Assembly: GCF_009725995.1 (NCBI RefSeq)
Contig: NZ_RCNS01000001.1
Location: forward strand, 910,283 to 974,282
DNA: 64,000 nt
Reading direction: 5' to 3'
DNA from: Zobellia laminariae
Lineage (GTDB): Bacteria; Bacteroidota; Bacteroidia; Flavobacteriales; Flavobacteriaceae
This document shows positions 27,702-36,356 of the stretch, piece after piece. The notes below the pieces were generated by a model. It searched no databases. It saw only the letters and a list, made by a program, of their open reading frames with translations, and had not been told where the DNA came from. Each line of letters opens with the position of its first letter. Position 1 is the first letter of the stretch. A program made the translations under genes and the position numbers.

Positions 27702-28496
27702 TTGGAGACGCTAGACGCAATCATTCTCGGTATCATTCAAGGATTGACCGAATTTTTACCAGTATCATCAAGTGGACATTTAGAATTAGGAAAAGCTATT
27801 TTAGGTGACAATTCCGTTCCTGAAGAAAGCCTTTTATTTACAGTTGTACTACACGCAGCAACCGCTTTGAGTACTATTGTAGTTTTCAGAAAAGATATTT
27901 GGGAGATTATTAGTGGACTCCTTACCTTTAAATGGAACGATGAAGCGCAGTTCTCCGTGAAAATTATCATATCTATGTTGCCTGCAGTTTTTGTAGGTCT
28001 TTTTTTTGAAGAACAACTAGAAGCCTTTTTTGGCGGGAATGTTCGTTTCGTAGGCTTTATGCTTTTGATTACAGCAGTTCTTCTATATTTTGCCGACAAA
28101 GCAAAAGACACCGATAAAAAAGTAAGTTTCAAGAACGCCTTTATTGTAGGCGTATCTCAGGCCATTGCCATGTTACCAGGTATTTCTAGAAGTGGCGCTA
28201 CCATTTCTACATCTGTACTATTAGGTGTTGACAAGACCAAAGCAGCTCGTTTTTCATTCTTAATGGTCGTACCTCTTATTTTTGGTAAAATAGGAAAAGA
28301 CCTTATGAGTGGTGACCTTAACTTTGATGGCGGAAACAATGTTGCCATGGGCGCTGGGTTTATTGCCGCTTTCTTAGCCGGTCTTGCTGCCTGTACTTGG
28401 ATGATTCAATTAGTAAAAAAGAGCAAACTTTCTTACTTTGCCATTTACTGCTTTGTTGTTGGACTGATTGCTATTGCCTACGGTTATTTAGGCTAG
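27702..28496 (+). CDS. uppP: Undecaprenyl-diphosphatase
   Basis: A 264-residue polytopic enzyme that recycles the lipid carrier by removing a phosphate from undecaprenyl pyrophosphate. BacA/UppP motifs: GLTEFLPVSSSGH (14-26) and LPGISRSGATIST (about 152-164). The start is TTG 27702, two bases after the DUF3098 stop; no ATG is available nearby and the frame matches the usual METLDAI-type start. The enzyme also influences bacitracin tolerance in other bacteria. Cotranscribed with DUF3098 and probably truB. Confidence 0.96.
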   Translation: METLDAIILGIIQGLTEFLPVSSSGHLELGKAILGDNSVPEESLLFTVVLHAATALSTIVVFRKDIWEIISGLLTFKWNDEAQFSVKIIISMLPAVFVGLFFEEQLEAFFGGNVRFVGFMLLITAVLLYFADKAKDTDKKVSFKNAFIVGVSQAIAMLPGISRSGATISTSVLLGVDKTKAARFSFLMVVPLIFGKIGKDLMSGDLNFDGGNNVAMGAGFIAAFLAGLAACTWMIQLVKKSKLSYFAIYCFVVGLIAIAYGYLG

Positions 28497-28538
28497 ACTG
28501 GTTTCAGTTACTCGGAACAGAGATTAATACTTATTTAT

Positions 28539-29252
28539 ATGGATTCGCGCACCCAAGAAGATTTTCTTGACGGACAAATATTGCTTATAGACAAACCACT
28601 GGGTTGGTCGTCTTTTCAGGCCGTAAATAAATTAAAATGGGCTATTCGCACAAAATTCAAACTCAAGAAGTTTAAGATTGGGCATGCCGGAACTTTAGAT
28701 CCTTTAGCAACCGGACTACTTATTATTTGCTCTGGTAAATTCACCAAGAGAATAACAGAACTACAAGGACAAGCAAAAGAATACACAGGTACTATTACTT
28801 TAGGTGGTACAACTCCTTCTTATGATTTGGAAACCGAAGTAGATAAAACTTACCCTACCGAACATATTACGAAAGCACTACTAAATGAATCTCTCCCCCA
28901 GTTTATAGGTGATATTGAACAACGCCCACCTGTTTTTTCTGCCTTAAAAAAAGATGGTAAACGTTTGTATGAATATGCCAGAGAAGGCAAAGAGGTGGAG
29001 ATAAAACTGAGAAGCGTTAACGTTTCTGCCTTTGAGATTACCGAAATGAAGCTCCCAGATGTTAAATTTAGAATTGTTTGCAGCAAAGGCACTTATATTA
29101 GATCTTTGGCACATGATTTGGGGCAAGCTCTACAGAGTGGAGGGCATTTATCTGAACTTAGGAGAACCAAAATAGGTGACTATAACGTAAATAATGCCAT
29201 TGACCCCAATGTATTTGCGGAAAATCTACTAGGAAAAACATCAGAATCATAA
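28539..29252 (+). CDS. truB: tRNA pseudouridine-55 synthase
   Basis: A 237-residue TruB, which makes pseudouridine 55 in the T-loop of tRNAs. The catalytic block is IGHAGTLDPLATGLL near residues 46-60, with the nucleophilic Asp in TLDP. LDKPLGWSSF-like IDKPLGWSSFQAV opens the protein and CSKGTYIRSLAHDLG follows in the second half. The C-terminal PUA domain of some homologues is missing, as usual for short bacterial forms. It follows uppP by 42 bases. Confidence 0.96.
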   Translation: MDSRTQEDFLDGQILLIDKPLGWSSFQAVNKLKWAIRTKFKLKKFKIGHAGTLDPLATGLLIICSGKFTKRITELQGQAKEYTGTITLGGTTPSYDLETEVDKTYPTEHITKALLNESLPQFIGDIEQRPPVFSALKKDGKRLYEYAREGKEVEIKLRSVNVSAFEITEMKLPDVKFRIVCSKGTYIRSLAHDLGQALQSGGHLSELRRTKIGDYNVNNAIDPNVFAENLLGKTSES

Positions 29253-29321
29253 AAAGAGTACCCTAGCCTTTCCGTTCAACGAATAATTAAAATATTTTTT
29301 TAAAATTGTGGTTATATCACT

Positions 29322-30053
29322 ATGACCTTGAACCGTAAACATTTAGCGTTCCTTATTACCTTTTTTTCGATGTCTATTATCGTGTTGGCACTGTACAACA
29401 TACACTTAGGCCAAGATAAAAAGGTAGACGACTATGTGGTAGAAATGGTGCTTGAAGAAGATATTGAAGAGCTTCTTAAAGAAAAGGAAGAGTTAGAGCG
29501 GGAAAGTCAAAAGTTAGACCCGGTAAAAAGCCACATGGCCTATAACGAAACTGCAAAACCAAGCTACGGTAATCCAGAGCCTTTAAAAACTCTTGAAGAG
29601 ATATTAGAGGAAAAAATGGCTGCCGAAAATAGCGACGACCCTAATGAACTACTTTCTGATTCAGAATATGCGGAGCGCGTAAAAGAACTTAAAAAGAAAC
29701 GTAAGGAAGCCAAGCAGCTATTAGGCGAAAAAGAGGCTCAAAAGAAAGAGTTTACCAATAATTTAGCAAAAAGAAATACATCGGTTTCCTACTCACTTGT
29801 AAACCGTAGTAATTATAGATTACCTCCCCCAATATACACTTGTATTGTTGGAGGAAAAGTTGTTGTAAATATTCAAGTAGATGCAATGGGCAACGTTGTG
29901 GATGCCGATTACAACTCCAAAAGCTCTGGCACTTCTAACGGATGTTTGATAGACAATGCCATTGCTTACGCTTATAAAGCTAAATTTAGTTCTGGTGAAA
30001 AATCGGTTCAAAAAGGAACCATCACCTACCTATTTCAAGGGAAAGCTCGCTAA
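29322..30053 (+). CDS. TonB-like energy transducer
   Basis: A 243-residue protein with a single N-terminal membrane helix (FLITFFSMSIIVLAL, about 10-25), then a charged Glu/Lys-rich coiled region to about 150. A C-terminal domain resembles the TonB fold (GGKVVVNIQVDAMGNVVDADYN...CLIDNAIAYAYKAKF). This is the layout of periplasm-spanning TonB proteins that energise outer membrane receptors, but the Pro-rich spacer is replaced by a charged one. No exbBD nearby. The last 24 bases overlap the convergent thioredoxin-like gene. Confidence 0.7.
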   Translation: MTLNRKHLAFLITFFSMSIIVLALYNIHLGQDKKVDDYVVEMVLEEDIEELLKEKEELERESQKLDPVKSHMAYNETAKPSYGNPEPLKTLEEILEEKMAAENSDDPNELLSDSEYAERVKELKKKRKEAKQLLGEKEAQKKEFTNNLAKRNTSVSYSLVNRSNYRLPPPIYTCIVGGKVVVNIQVDAMGNVVDADYNSKSSGTSNGCLIDNAIAYAYKAKFSSGEKSVQKGTITYLFQGKAR

Positions 30054-30656
30054 TACTTCTTTAAGCGTTGATTGCCCCTTATCTTTATTATACCATTGTT
30101 GAATTTCCTCTTTAATCTCAGGTAACAATTGGCCATGTTTTGCTTTATGGTCTGCTACCAATTTTGCAGCAAGCTTTGGTCTTGGGCCCCAATCTGCAAG
30201 TACTTCTTGGTTTTCCTCATCCCAAAAAATCAACTTAGGAATAGACATTCCCCCGTTAGTTAAGAAACGGTTCATTAGGTCTACATTTTCATCCCTCAAA
30301 ACCACTTTAAGATCTATATTATCATTCAACTGTGCCACTTTATTAATTACAGGTAAAGCCGGAGCAGCATCTCCACACCAACTTTCTGTTAAGACAATCA
30401 GTTGTACTTTTCTATCAAGCTTGGCAATCGTAGCGGCATCTTCTGGACTCACCTTTACCGTTTTATCAAAACGCTTCATACGGCGGTCATTAAGCATTGT
30501 ATAATTAGCCAAGGCTTCTGTTTGCTCTGGTCCCGTTGCTTTTCCTTCAAGAACCAACTGGCTTACCATTGCACGGTAATCTTCGTATGAAATAGCTTGA
30601 GAAAGCGCTTTTACAATTAATTCTTGTGTACTGTTTTCTGTTGTAGGTAATGCCAT
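30030..30656 (-). CDS. Thioredoxin-family protein with CGDA site
   Basis: A 208-residue cytosolic protein with a thioredoxin fold in the middle (KVQLIVLTESWCGDAAPALPVIN, 83-105). The active site is C94-G-D-A97, so the second Cys of CxxC is absent. The first Cys could act alone or the protein may only bind. This WCGDA subfamily recurs in Bacteroidota; its substrate is unknown. A possible TAAGTTTG -7 box lies at 30682-30689. The 3' end overlaps the TonB-like gene by 24 bases. Confidence 0.85.
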   Translation of the reverse strand: MALPTTENSTQELIVKALSQAISYEDYRAMVSQLVLEGKATGPEQTEALANYTMLNDRRMKRFDKTVKVSPEDAATIAKLDRKVQLIVLTESWCGDAAPALPVINKVAQLNDNIDLKVVLRDENVDLMNRFLTNGGMSIPKLIFWDEENQEVLADWGPRPKLAAKLVADHKAKHGQLLPEIKEEIQQWYNKDKGQSTLKEVLASFPLK

Positions 30657-30788
30657 TTTAATCTTCTTTAAAATTTGATAACAAACTTAACACTCTGCTA
30701 TTTCTGACTTGGTAACATGCGTCACATTGGTAGTATTTTATTGCAAGAACTTACAAACCTCTACCTCAACAACCTTTTTAAAACGAAA

Positions 30789-30820
30789 AAGTCCGTTATA
30801 CCATAGTACAACGGACTTTA
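30789..30820 (-). terminator. Terminator of the phytase-like gene
   Basis: Stem AAAGTCCGTT / AACGGACTTT with a 12-base loop, 20 bases past the stop at 30840. The T-rich side faces the minus strand. Confidence 0.7.
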
Positions 30821-30839
30821 CGCAACTTTATTTAATCTC

Positions 30840-31970
30840 TTATTTTACTTCAAGAAGTATGAATTGATTCAATTGCGGGCCAAATGCGCTAAAGTTATTA
30901 TCCGCCACCAAGACCAATGAGCGATTACCATTTTCTAATTCAGGGCCAAAAGTGATTCCCTCAATGTTATCTACTACCCCATCTGTTAATTGATTTCTAA
31001 CACTTTCAAAATCGAACAACAACTTCTTGGTCGCTTTTATATAGTCAGCATCTTTAAGACTATCCATACCGCTTACGTCTGTAGCTTTAGAAGCATCCAC
31101 ATCATAAATCTTTACGTTGTTACCACCGTCTGCATAGCCAGTTGAAAACGAACGTTCCAGGACCAAAAACTTATCGGTATCATATTCTAGAATTTCTACA
31201 ACGCCATTAACTGTAAAAGCAGTTTCATCAAACTTTCTAGCTATTGGATCTAACTCATAAGCAAACTCCTTTCCGAATACACCCGAAGCATTTATATAAG
31301 CTATTCTTACTGGAGAATCCGTATCCTCCACTATGGGTTCAACCCCGTCTTGAACAAGAGGCAGTTCCATTGAAGCCCAATAGCCCACTTTATCATAAGC
31401 AACAGAAAGACCTTCAATAACTCCATTATGTCTTGGGCCTCGGTTTTCATCATCGGATACTTTAAATTTTTCGGATAAGGAAATACTCGATTTATAAGAA
31501 CCATCGACACTTGCCAATCTAACAAAAGGATCAGTACCGCTTTTAATATTTCCTTCACTAGACCACAACAAGCTACCACCTGGAGTAACCCGTATAGACT
31601 CTGGGTCTACCTCACCATCTGCAAAAGGCAAATTACTGCCGTTCAACAATTCCGTAACCCCATTAATAGTTACGTTTTCAAATCCGTTTTCATTAAATTG
31701 AATGTCCGCCGTATAAAACCGAATAGGTGCTTTGGCATCATCACTAATCATGTACCACCTGCCATCTGCATAGTCTATTGCAGACAATCCGCCAACTGTT
31801 GTACCTGCATATATAGAACCATCAGGTAATACATATTCATCCACAAACTGTAGACTGGTTATATCTTTCTCTTCCGATTTACCTTCTCCTATAAAATCAT
31901 CAATGTGTTCACAAGAAACAATCATGGTGATTAATATTAGCCCTAAAATTTCTAATGTAAAGTCCTTCAT
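30840..31970 (-). CDS. Esterase-like activity of phytase family lipoprotein
   Basis: A 376-residue exported lipoprotein (IVSC, Cys at 20). The mature part fits the phytase-like beta-propeller esterase family: GGLSAIDYADGRWYMISDD (60-78), DPESIRVTPGGSLLWSSEG, HNGVIEGLSVA and the end block VDNIEGITFGPEL...LVLVADNNFS. The family hydrolyses phosphoesters or sugar esters in a few studied cases; the substrate here is unknown. Terminator downstream, no operon partners on the minus strand. Confidence 0.87.
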   Translation of the reverse strand: MKDFTLEILGLILITMIVSCEHIDDFIGEGKSEEKDITSLQFVDEYVLPDGSIYAGTTVGGLSAIDYADGRWYMISDDAKAPIRFYTADIQFNENGFENVTINGVTELLNGSNLPFADGEVDPESIRVTPGGSLLWSSEGNIKSGTDPFVRLASVDGSYKSSISLSEKFKVSDDENRGPRHNGVIEGLSVAYDKVGYWASMELPLVQDGVEPIVEDTDSPVRIAYINASGVFGKEFAYELDPIARKFDETAFTVNGVVEILEYDTDKFLVLERSFSTGYADGGNNVKIYDVDASKATDVSGMDSLKDADYIKATKKLLFDFESVRNQLTDGVVDNIEGITFGPELENGNRSLVLVADNNFSAFGPQLNQFILLEVK

Positions 31971-32127
31971 TTTTAATGTATGTTTTGGTCTGGCAAGATC
32001 TCACTTAGATTGCATTGGAAGCTTAACTCTAGATTACGATTATATTACGGTTGTATTATCTTTCTTGGGATTTAGAGTTTCTAGATCTGCTTGTATATTC
32101 ATACCTTTAAATCTAGATAATCTGAAC

Positions 32128-32691
32128 ATGGAAAAACAAAGATGCGGTTGGTGCAAAGGCGATACACTTTATGAAGCTTATCATGATGAAGAATGGGGCT
32201 CACCCGTAAAAGACGATGCCTTATTGTTTGAATTTTTAGTATTGGAAACCTTCCAAGCTGGATTAAGCTGGATTACCATTTTAAAAAAGCGCGAAAATTT
32301 CAGAAAGGCATTCGACAATTTCGACTATAAGAAGATAGTTGCTTATGAGGAGGATAAAATTCAGGAATTACTTCAAGATGCTGGAATTATACGAAACAAA
32401 TTAAAGGTTCGTGCAACAGTTTCTAATGCTTTAGCGTTTATAAAAGTGCAAGATGAGTTTGGAAGTTTCAGCAACTATGCTTGGGGATTTGTTAACGAAA
32501 CACCCCTAAAGAATAGTGTTGAGAATTACAAAAATGCCCCTGCAAACACAGAACTTTCTGATGCACTCAGTAAAGATTTAAAGAAGAGAGGTTTTAAATT
32601 TGTGGGTAGCACTGTGGTCTATGCTTTTATGCAGGCAGTGGGCATGGTTAATGACCATGAAATTTCTTGCTTTAGGTATAACGAAGTATAG
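32128..32691 (+). CDS. tag: DNA-3-methyladenine glycosylase I
   Basis: About 187 residues from ATG 32128, which begins MEKQRCGWCKG; the reading frame is open further upstream but that stretch does not fit the family. Zinc-snap residues are present: Cys in CGWC, His in YHDEEWG, and the terminal NDHEISCF His and Cys. The catalytic Glu lies in LETFQAGLSWITIL. The enzyme excises 3-methyladenine from DNA in base excision repair. It sits between two secreted-protein genes. Confidence 0.95.
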   Translation: MEKQRCGWCKGDTLYEAYHDEEWGSPVKDDALLFEFLVLETFQAGLSWITILKKRENFRKAFDNFDYKKIVAYEEDKIQELLQDAGIIRNKLKVRATVSNALAFIKVQDEFGSFSNYAWGFVNETPLKNSVENYKNAPANTELSDALSKDLKKRGFKFVGSTVVYAFMQAVGMVNDHEISCFRYNEV

Positions 32692-32713
32692 TTGAAGCTA
32701 ATTATTAAAGTGT

Positions 32714-33301
32714 ATGAATTTTAAAACTGTTTTATTTTTAGTCCTATGTATCACTCTCAGTACCAATAGCGCTTTCGCACAAGTAAAAAATGAACGCGAG
32801 CATCGTATTCGTAAATCTCAATTTCCTGAACAAGCACTTACTCTAGTAAAAGAAAAGTTGGCCAATGCCAGACGTATTCGCTTTTATAAAGAAATAGACA
32901 GCAGTAAAATTAGTTATGAAGCTAAATTCAAAAAAGACCGTTTGCAATACAGTATTGAATTTAATGCTAAAGGAAAATTAGAAGATGTTGAAATCACAAT
33001 AAAACCAGTAGATATTCCAAATGATGCATATTCTAAAATTACTACCTATCTAGAAGAGAATTTTATAAAGTATAAAATACAAAAAATACAACAGCAGTAT
33101 ATTACGGACGGTGACAATGTAGATCAAACTTTAAAAGAGGCTTTTCAAAACCTCATGCTACCCTCTATTAAGTACGTGTTTCTAATTAATGGAAAAAACG
33201 ATAACGGTTCTGAGAAATTTGAAATACTTTTTAATTCCGAAGGTAAGTTTGAACTTATGAAGAATGCATTACCCCCTAATTATGATCATGTACTATACTA
33301 G
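32714..33301 (+). CDS. Hypothetical exported protein
   Basis: A 195-residue protein with a signal peptide ending in NSAFAQ (about 23). The mature part is lysine-rich and has a repeated beta-alpha look reminiscent of PepSY-type folds (YEAKFKKDRLQYSIEFNAKGKLEDVEI, and later EKFEILFNSEGKFELM). I cannot assign a family with confidence. It starts 23 bases after tag and ends four bases before the convergent aat stop. Confidence 0.75.
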   Translation: MNFKTVLFLVLCITLSTNSAFAQVKNEREHRIRKSQFPEQALTLVKEKLANARRIRFYKEIDSSKISYEAKFKKDRLQYSIEFNAKGKLEDVEITIKPVDIPNDAYSKITTYLEENFIKYKIQKIQQQYITDGDNVDQTLKEAFQNLMLPSIKYVFLINGKNDNGSEKFEILFNSEGKFELMKNALPPNYDHVLY

Positions 33302-33305
33302 TGCG

Positions 33306-33992
33306 TTATTCTCTGTTTTCTAACTTATTTTCAGTCTGTAAAACTTTAATGAATTCATTACGAGGAATTTCTTCTGCGCCTAGACTCTCAAGATGATCGG
33401 TATGTATTTGGCAATCGACAAGTTTGTAGTTCTTACTCTCTAATTCTTGCGCTAGTTTAATAAACGCAAATTTTGAGGCGTTACTCACCGTACTGAACAT
33501 ACTTTCTCCGCAAAAAACAGACCCCAAATCAATACCGTAAAGTCCACCTACGAGCACATCGTTTTCCCAAACTTCATAAGATGTTGCAAATCCCTTTTCA
33601 TGCATTAGCAAATAGGCATTTTTCATTTTTTGGGTAATCCAAGTACCATCTTGATCTTCTCTTTCTATACTAGAACAAGCCTCAATTACCGCTTTAAAAC
33701 AGGTATTTTTTGTTAATCGAAAACGACCATCACGTAGTACTTTACGCATGCTTTTGGATACTTTTATTTTATGTGGATATAAAACCATTCGCGGATTGGG
33801 GCTCCACCATAAAATTAAGGCATCATCATTAAACCACGGAAATATTCCGCTTTTATAAGCCAACAGCAAACGCTCCACAGATAAATCACCACCTGCCGCC
33901 AAAAGACCTTCGTAATTAGCATTCTCTACGGAAGGAAATACCAATGCGTCAGATAAAACAATTAATGAATTTTCTTGTTCGCGATTCACCAC
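33306..33992 (-). CDS. aat: Leucyl/phenylalanyl-tRNA-protein transferase
   Basis: A 228-residue transferase that adds Leu or Phe from tRNA to N-terminal Arg or Lys of proteins, an N-degron pathway step before ClpS/ClpAP. Signatures: FPSVENANYEGLLAAGGDL (18-36), GIFPWFNDDALILWWSPNPRMVL, GTWITQKM, and LYGIDLGSVFCGESMFS. The start is GTG (33992) and a TATTTTTG -7 box lies at 34012-34019. The N-terminus is short but complete. Confidence 0.96.
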   Translation of the reverse strand: MVNREQENSLIVLSDALVFPSVENANYEGLLAAGGDLSVERLLLAYKSGIFPWFNDDALILWWSPNPRMVLYPHKIKVSKSMRKVLRDGRFRLTKNTCFKAVIEACSSIEREDQDGTWITQKMKNAYLLMHEKGFATSYEVWENDVLVGGLYGIDLGSVFCGESMFSTVSNASKFAFIKLAQELESKNYKLVDCQIHTDHLESLGAEEIPRNEFIKVLQTENKLENRE

Positions 33993-34023
33993 TTTCTGTT
34001 TTAATATATTTCAAAAATAAGAA

Positions 34024-34056
34024 AAGCCCCGCTAGGTATGTATACCTACGGGGCTT
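34024..34056 (-). terminator. Terminator between DUF3127 and aat genes
   Basis: Stem AAGCCCCG-C-TAGGTA / TACCTA-CGGGGCTT with a short loop, 28 bases past the DUF3127 stop. It overlaps the -33 region of aat, so the two genes are separate units. Confidence 0.8.
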
Positions 34057-34084
34057 CTCAAGTTTTCATCAGTCGATTACAAGC

Positions 34085-34462
34085 TTAGAAAGGCAAATCG
34101 TCGTGATCTTCTTCGTTAAGATTATCAGCTGGCTGAAAAGCTTCTGCTGGTGGCACAGGAGGCATTCCCGCTGCACTTTGCTCAGCCTGTACACCTTCAA
34201 TTCTCCAACCCTGGATAGAGTTAAAATACTTCACCTCACCCTGTGGGTTTGTCCATTCTCTACCTCTTAAGTTGATGCTTACTTTTACATCCTGACCAAC
34301 TTTAAAGTTATTTAATAAGTCCGTTTTATCCTGTACGAACTCTACCATTATATGCTGCGGATACTGCTCATCTGTAGTTAATACAATCTCGCGCTTTCTG
34401 AACCCATTGTTACCAAACGTTTGGGTTTCTCCTACCATCTTTACTTTTCCTTGAACTTCCAT
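34085..34462 (-). CDS. DUF3127 protein with SSB-like acidic tail
   Basis: A 125-residue Bacteroidota protein of family DUF3127. The core (MEVQGKVKMVGETQTFG...FRKREIVLTTDEQYPQ...VKVSINLRGREW...EVKYFNSIQGWRIE) looks like an OB fold. After a Pro/Ala linker it ends in EEDHDDLPF. That tip closely resembles the DDIPF tail by which single-strand DNA-binding proteins recruit partners. Whether it binds DNA is unknown; the sequence is suggestive only. Confidence 0.85.
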   Translation of the reverse strand: MEVQGKVKMVGETQTFGNNGFRKREIVLTTDEQYPQHIMVEFVQDKTDLLNNFKVGQDVKVSINLRGREWTNPQGEVKYFNSIQGWRIEGVQAEQSAAGMPPVPPAEAFQPADNLNEEDHDDLPF

Positions 34463-34563
34463 GATTATGAATTATATGTGCACTAATTATTTATAGGGAT
34501 AAAATTACTTTTTATACTATAAATCACCTAGAAAAATAAGCAGAAGTTATTAAAGGTTATTAG

Positions 34564-35232
34564 CTATAGTTTATAATAAAACTTTACTCCCAAAGTAGGG
34601 TTAGGCCTGAAATTACTCTCCTCTTTTTCGTAAATAGTCGTAAATCCATGTCTTGGACGCTCCACGATTCCCTCTCGAGCATTTACCAAACTACCGAACG
34701 TAACATCTTTAAACCGGAAACCGAGACCTCCGTAAAAATTGAATCCCAATCGGCTACCTAAATTTAAGAACAGCCCAAACTTTAAATGCATTCCGTATTT
34801 CTGTCGATTAAAATCGGCCTTGTCATAAAGAAAATTTACCCCGTCTTTTCTTTGGTATCCATCGTTCAACAATGTTATTGATTCATCAATGTAAAAAAAT
34901 TCGGCAGAGATATACTTAGGCGTTCTGGAACCTTTCCCTAATCTATAGTATATTTCCGGACGTACCTCAAAGAGCGAACCATCTTCGGACTCTCTCTGTG
35001 AAAACAGACCTGTTCCCCCACCTGCACCCAAGTCAAGACCTAGTTTCCAATGCCCTCCTAAGTGTTGAATATAGCCCGCACGTAATCTGGGCGAATAGAT
35101 ATCTAATAAAGAAAGTGGACTAAAAGTAATATACGAATTGTTATCAGAGCTTTTATTTTCGTCATCACCTTGAGAAAACAGATGCTGGACGGACAAAGAA
35201 AAAATAATAAACGTAAGTATATAAACTCTCAT
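34564..35232 (-). CDS. Outer-membrane beta-barrel-like protein
   Basis: A 222-residue exported protein (signal peptide ends near HLFSQ, 20). The mature chain shows alternating amphipathic strands with aromatic girdle residues and ends in a terminal KFYYKL strand with aromatic residues, the pattern of a small outer membrane barrel. No family assigned. It is flanked by the DUF3127 and flavin reductase genes without obvious terminators. Confidence 0.72.
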   Translation of the reverse strand: MRVYILTFIIFSLSVQHLFSQGDDENKSSDNNSYITFSPLSLLDIYSPRLRAGYIQHLGGHWKLGLDLGAGGGTGLFSQRESEDGSLFEVRPEIYYRLGKGSRTPKYISAEFFYIDESITLLNDGYQRKDGVNFLYDKADFNRQKYGMHLKFGLFLNLGSRLGFNFYGGLGFRFKDVTFGSLVNAREGIVERPRHGFTTIYEKEESNFRPNPTLGVKFYYKL

Positions 35233-35322
35233 AAGGTGTGTTGGTTTTTAGTTTATTCTAGTTTTAACTAGAACAGCTCCCAATTACCTAAACCCTACTA
35301 AAATACTGGTTTTCCAGTAGTT

Positions 35323-36207
35323 TTACTCCGCCAATAATACCTTCCAAGCAGACAGTACATCATTTTGTTGTAAAAGCTCTTTTGCTTTCAACTCTAAAGA
35401 CTCTCTATCACCTCCACTAATAATAGATCGTATGTCTACATTTGATGAAACAAATTCTTCTACAGCTTTGTGGTCGGGAATTTCTTCCACATTACCCAAC
35501 ATACCCAAATCATTACCGGTCAAAACTTTACTTAACCTTATATGCACAGGAATCTGATCAATACCAATACCCAAAGAAGATAAAGGTTTAGGCACTTCAA
35601 ATAAACCTAAGTTGGCCCTACTATACCAATTACCTCCCATACGGGCTACTTGATCTATCTTACGTTGGTCAATAACTCCACTCTCATCCAAAACGTCTGG
35701 ATCTACATGAACTTTGACTACTTCTGCAAAAATTAAATTGCCCGCTCCACCTTCACGGCCTAAGGCTTCAACCTTTGTCACTTTACATTCAAATTGAACT
35801 GGAGACTCTGCTACTCTAAAAGGTTTTACTATATCCGAAGGTAGCATCGTTAATCCAGATTTCTCAAACTCATTTACGTCCTTTCCATATTCCGTACTAG
35901 AAAGTGACATCTGCTGTACCATCTTATAATTAACAATATTTATGACCACTTCCATAGTCAGCAAAACATTTTGCAACGTATGCTTGGTAGTATTATCACG
36001 CACTCTGCGTGCTGGAGAAAATATTAGAATTGGCGGGTTGGCACTAAACACATTAAAAAAACTAAAAGGAGATAAATTGGGATTGCCTTTTTCATCCACG
36101 GTGCTCGCAAATGCAATTGGTCTTGGACCTACAGCTCCTAAAAGGTAACCGTGTAATTGTGCGGTAGAAACCGCCCCTGGAAGTATTGAAATCATTTCTT
36201 TTGCCAT
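35323..36207 (-). CDS. Flavin reductase-like domain protein
   Basis: A 294-residue protein of the FMN-binding flavin reductase superfamily. The N-terminal half has the conserved block GAVGPRPIAFASTVDEKGNPNLSPFSFFNVFSANPP (about 25-60), which holds flavin, followed by EVVINIVNY. The C-terminal third lacks a known domain (RSIISGGDRES...). Members are long relative to classic two-component reductases. Partner enzyme unknown; cytosolic. Confidence 0.87.
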   Translation of the reverse strand: MAKEMISILPGAVSTAQLHGYLLGAVGPRPIAFASTVDEKGNPNLSPFSFFNVFSANPPILIFSPARRVRDNTTKHTLQNVLLTMEVVINIVNYKMVQQMSLSSTEYGKDVNEFEKSGLTMLPSDIVKPFRVAESPVQFECKVTKVEALGREGGAGNLIFAEVVKVHVDPDVLDESGVIDQRKIDQVARMGGNWYSRANLGLFEVPKPLSSLGIGIDQIPVHIRLSKVLTGNDLGMLGNVEEIPDHKAVEEFVSSNVDIRSIISGGDRESLELKAKELLQQNDVLSAWKVLLAE

Positions 36208-36285
36208 AGAATAAAGGTAAGAAAATTGAATGCATTAAAAACACGCCGGTAAACAGGGTATGCCATAATTTCTTCATATTTACGT

Positions 36286-36293
36286 TATCTTTG
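36286..36293 (+). promoter_or_regulatory. -7 box upstream of the sensor kinase
   Basis: TATCTTTG, matching TAnnTTTG, 60 bases before ATG 36353. The weakly supported short open frame at 36294 begins directly after it. Confidence 0.45.
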
Positions 36294-36356
36294 ATGAGTT
36301 CTTCCTATAATGAAACTCAGGCACGAACGGATTCTAAAAGCTATTTATTCGGATGA
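36294..36356 (+). CDS. Possible 20-codon leader frame
   Basis: ATG 36294 opens a 20-codon frame (MSSSYNETQARTDSKSYLFG) that ends in TGA overlapping the kinase ATG as ATGA. That geometry suits translational coupling. Against it, the predicted transcription start falls at or after this ATG, and no homologue is known to me. Kept as a candidate only. Confidence 0.25.
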   Translation: MSSSYNETQARTDSKSYLFG

